This document shows, piece after piece, positions 4,901 through 5,968 of a stretch of 5,968 bases of DNA; position 1 is the stretch's first letter, and the number at the start of each line of letters is the position of its first letter. The translations under genes were made by a program, and so were the position numbers. The stretch comes from Acidobacteriaceae bacterium (lineage in GTDB: Bacteria > Acidobacteriota > Terriglobia > Terriglobales > Acidobacteriaceae). Below the pieces are notes generated by a model. It had not been told where the DNA came from and made no database searches. It saw nothing but the letters and a program-made list of their open reading frames with translations. The stretch lies in NCBI GenBank assembly GCA_003135315.1, contig PLBD01000399.1, positions 1 to 5,968 of the forward strand, written 5' to 3'.

Positions 4901-5968
4901 CGGGCCGGTTCGGCTATCTGGGGACTGGCACGAGTACTCCTTTTACGAATGGACTCGGCTATGCGCTGGACGGCGAAGGCCGAATCAACGGTCTCTTGGA
5001 CACGACCATCAACCAGTGGATTTGGGAGGGCACGACCTACAGCCCTGCCAACGAGCCCAACCAACTCCAATTCTACAGCCTGGACAGCGAAACTTTCGGC
5101 TGGGACCCGAATTCGGACCGGATGCTCTCTTGGACCTCCAACGTAGGCACCTTGTACCAAAGAGGCAATTTGACGTGGAACGCCAACGGGACGCTGCAAC
5201 AAATGGCGATGACGGACACGGCAAACACGGCGAACACGCAGACCTGCACTTACCTTTACGATGATCTAGCACGCTCAAGCAATGTGAGTTGCGGAACCCA
5301 GTGGCAGCAGAGTTTCAACTATGATCCCTGGGGCAATATTAACAAGTCTGGCAGCTCAAGCTTTAGTTCGCAGGGAGGAAGCGGGAATCATGTTCCCGGC
5401 TACAGCTATGATGCCGATGGCAACGTGACCAATGACACCTCCAACACCTACACCTATAGTGTCTACGGGCGTCCGGGGACGGTGACCAGCGTCGGTACGA
5501 CTGGGGTGTATGATGCTTTCACCCGGTTGGTGGAGGTACAGGCCACGAGCGGCAACACTCAGTTGCTGTATGCTCCCGACGGATATAAGTTTGCGTACAT
5601 GAACGGCCAGTCAGTGCATAAGTATATTGCCCCGCTGGCGGCGGGGGTGCAGGCAGTATATACAGGAGCCACTCCAGCCGCTCCGGCCTATTGGAGACAC
5701 TCCGACTGGCTGGGGACGGTGCGCATGGCTTCTACGCCCACCCAGACTGTCTACGGCGATCAGGCGTACGGGCCATTCGGCGAGTCGTATAACAGCATGG
5801 GCACCGGGTTGACCGACTTCACCGGCCAGACCAAGGACCTGACGAGCAGCATCTATGATTTCGCGTTCCGGCAGTACAGCCAGATTCAGGGACGCTGGAT
5901 GGTGCCCGATCCGGCAGGACTGGCGGCGGTGGACATCACCAACCCGCAGACCTGGAACCGATATGCCT
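1906..5968 (+). CDS. Sec-exported RHS/YD-repeat protein, 3' end beyond the window (1354 codons seen)
   Basis: One frame runs without a stop from ATG 1906 to the window edge. Residues 1-25 are a Sec signal peptide (M-I-R-R-F, hydrophobic core, cut after S-L-A before Q-Q-P). Residues 35-80 hold the opening G-S-F-G-G-G-P-F-D...N-L-N-V-H...A-G-R-G that I associate with acidobacterial RHS proteins, followed by a beta-rich N-terminal region. YD-type repeats lie in the middle and C-terminal parts, for example Y-D-Q-Y-G-N at 466, Y-D-G-L-G-R at 736, Y-D-A-L-G-R at 784, Y-D-P-L-G-D at 820, Y-D-G-L-S-R at 840, Y-D-G-L-H-R at 895, Y-D-P-W-G-N at 1139 and Y-D-A-D-G-N at 1168. The RHS-associated core begins near 1263 with W-R-H-S-D-W-L-G-T-V-R, continues with Y-G-P-F-G-E and F-T-G-Q-T-K-D (1305-1311), and reaches D-P-A-G-L (1335-1339) and N-R-Y-A at the edge. 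Such repeats build a large beta-cage that in known RHS and TcC proteins encloses a C-terminal effector. Twenty cysteines lie between 122 and 1129 and none after, fitting an oxidising location. No PAAR, VgrG-like or transmembrane part is present. It may be a surface protein, wall-associated protein or polymorphic toxin; the deciding C-terminal tip is not in view. Confidence 0.92.
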   Translation, partial: MIRRFVLSPTLVCLFVFIAAVCSLAQQPTTGLPPLGSFGGGPFDIVNLANLNVHLSIPVFSRAGRGIPFSYSLGYDSLTWEPGPSGGGTAWQPVNSSWGWRAITEAATGYVTYGTATLTLTCYSAGIPEGTIITYGSFLYHDPTGGFHPFNGTAVVASRPSWCGGNYTTPLTNAVALDNSGYILTTNATTATVNARGGLTIVTPPVQNSTGAGSITDANGNTISISSSGVITDTLGTALTVSGTPPGNVTYTYTAPNNNEVSVTVSYTEHWVQTCFEVSGISEYPATEVPLISTITLPDGSSYQFSYETTVGCGTSGKTTGRIASVTLPTGGTISYSYSGTGCGNTSNCMMADGGPASMTRTFSGFGSWTYTRAVQSGQQLPQTSTTVIDPSGNETDLNFSGVYETQGNAYNGNGGSKSLLKNTFDCYNGNFTSCPTAIVTPPITQKWLYDELTDSGLYKTSVQSYDQYGNVTGENDYGYATGSPLVIRNMAISYNSALCSSKNICDHPSSVQVNSGSGTQFGLTNYFYNGNGNATEVQRWVSGSSYLTQQYSYNGNGTVSTATDPNNTVTSYTYNSSICNGAFPTSVTVGSLTTRYNYNCSGGVVTSIIDPNGATTATSYTDPYFWRPASTTDALGNVTDYNYYGVNNAGTSPALSVTQTESVLAFNSSIVDRLNTVDGFGRLSLSQVREGPGSSTWDTIEYLYNNSGQVSWVTLPFADSAGTIQGNLPATNYTYDGLGRYVDIKQSPWTNLDIHYTYSLNDVEVTVNPAPTGENAKSRQLEYDALGRLTSVCEMTSMNGSGSCPQQTGHTGFYTSYLYDPLGDLTNVTQSTQSRSYSYDGLSRMTSESNPESGTTTYTYDSIGASYCAGSASSSPGDLTGKADAVGNHVCYYYDGLHRLTAVGNNNQSATNPCLRFAYDNSTGVKGSIPAGISIANPMGRMVEAETDNCGAQGDPTITDEWFSYSARGDQTDAWESTLNSGGWYHSQNQYAANGAISGRFGYLGTGTSTPFTNGLGYALDGEGRINGLLDTTINQWIWEGTTYSPANEPNQLQFYSLDSETFGWDPNSDRMLSWTSNVGTLYQRGNLTWNANGTLQQMAMTDTANTANTQTCTYLYDDLARSSNVSCGTQWQQSFNYDPWGNINKSGSSSFSSQGGSGNHVPGYSYDADGNVTNDTSNTYTYSVYGRPGTVTSVGTTGVYDAFTRLVEVQATSGNTQLLYAPDGYKFAYMNGQSVHKYIAPLAAGVQAVYTGATPAAPAYWRHSDWLGTVRMASTPTQTVYGDQAYGPFGESYNSMGTGLTDFTGQTKDLTSSIYDFAFRQYSQIQGRWMVPDPAGLAAVDITNPQTWNRYA
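5216..5239 (+). repeat. Short 9-bp tandem repeat inside the RHS gene
   Basis: ACACGGCRA occurs twice and a third partial copy follows (2.6 units). It keeps the reading frame and encodes T-A-N-T-A-N-T-Q at about residues 1105-1112, just before a Y-D repeat. Gain or loss of a unit would change only the length of a loop. This is a minor feature, probably recent local duplication. Confidence 0.5.

Noticed and set aside
4039..5812. Several forward and reverse frames of 60-144 codons inside the RHS gene
   Set aside because: All are shadows of the uninterrupted RHS frame, which carries consistent YD repeats and core motifs throughout.
1..5968. tRNA, rRNA, CRISPR array or riboswitch
   Set aside because: No cloverleaf, rRNA-like stretch, regularly spaced repeat-spacer pattern or known aptamer motif was seen; the 279-342 repeats are adjacent with no spacers.

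Overview
The window reads as a stretch of bacterial chromosome, most likely from an acidobacterium (class Terriglobia). The assignment rests on protein style, not on a marker gene. The large protein begins with a Sec signal peptide followed by a G-S-F-G-G-G-P-F-D...NLANLNVH...AGRG segment, and ends in a DPAGLAAVD...NPQTWNRYA core. I recall both as typical of RHS/YD-repeat proteins from Acidobacteria. The protein upstream of it also resembles a secreted hypothetical family that I associate with that phylum. All supported genes lie on the + strand.

Layout. Positions 1-135 hold the last 44 codons of an unidentified gene. Positions 136-316 hold no convincing gene, only a GC-rich hairpin and a weak promoter-like pair. 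Positions 279-342 carry three imperfect tandem copies of a 21-22 bp repeat. Two very small reading frames follow, at 317-478 and 475-654. They overlap by ATGA, and the second encodes a 59-residue helix-turn-helix protein. Positions 655-1066 are non-coding; their right half holds two perfect 10-bp palindromes and a near-consensus sigma-70 promoter (TTGACA, 17 bp, TATAAG).

That promoter appears to drive two genes. The first (1067-1879) encodes a 270-residue secreted protein, possibly with a LolA-like beta fold. The second (1906 to beyond the right edge) encodes a Sec-exported RHS/YD-repeat protein of which 1354 codons are visible without interruption. A 7-bp hairpin with the first gene's stop codon in its loop sits between them, just ahead of the ribosome binding site of the RHS gene.

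How they may work together (inference). Both products carry Sec signal peptides, so both should leave the cytoplasm. No VgrG, PAAR or other type VI part is visible, so this does not look like a classical T6SS-delivered Rhs toxin. The first protein could help fold, hold or surface-deliver the large shell-forming protein. The window stops inside the RHS core domain, so the variable C-terminal tip that would tell a toxin from an adhesin or wall protein is not seen.
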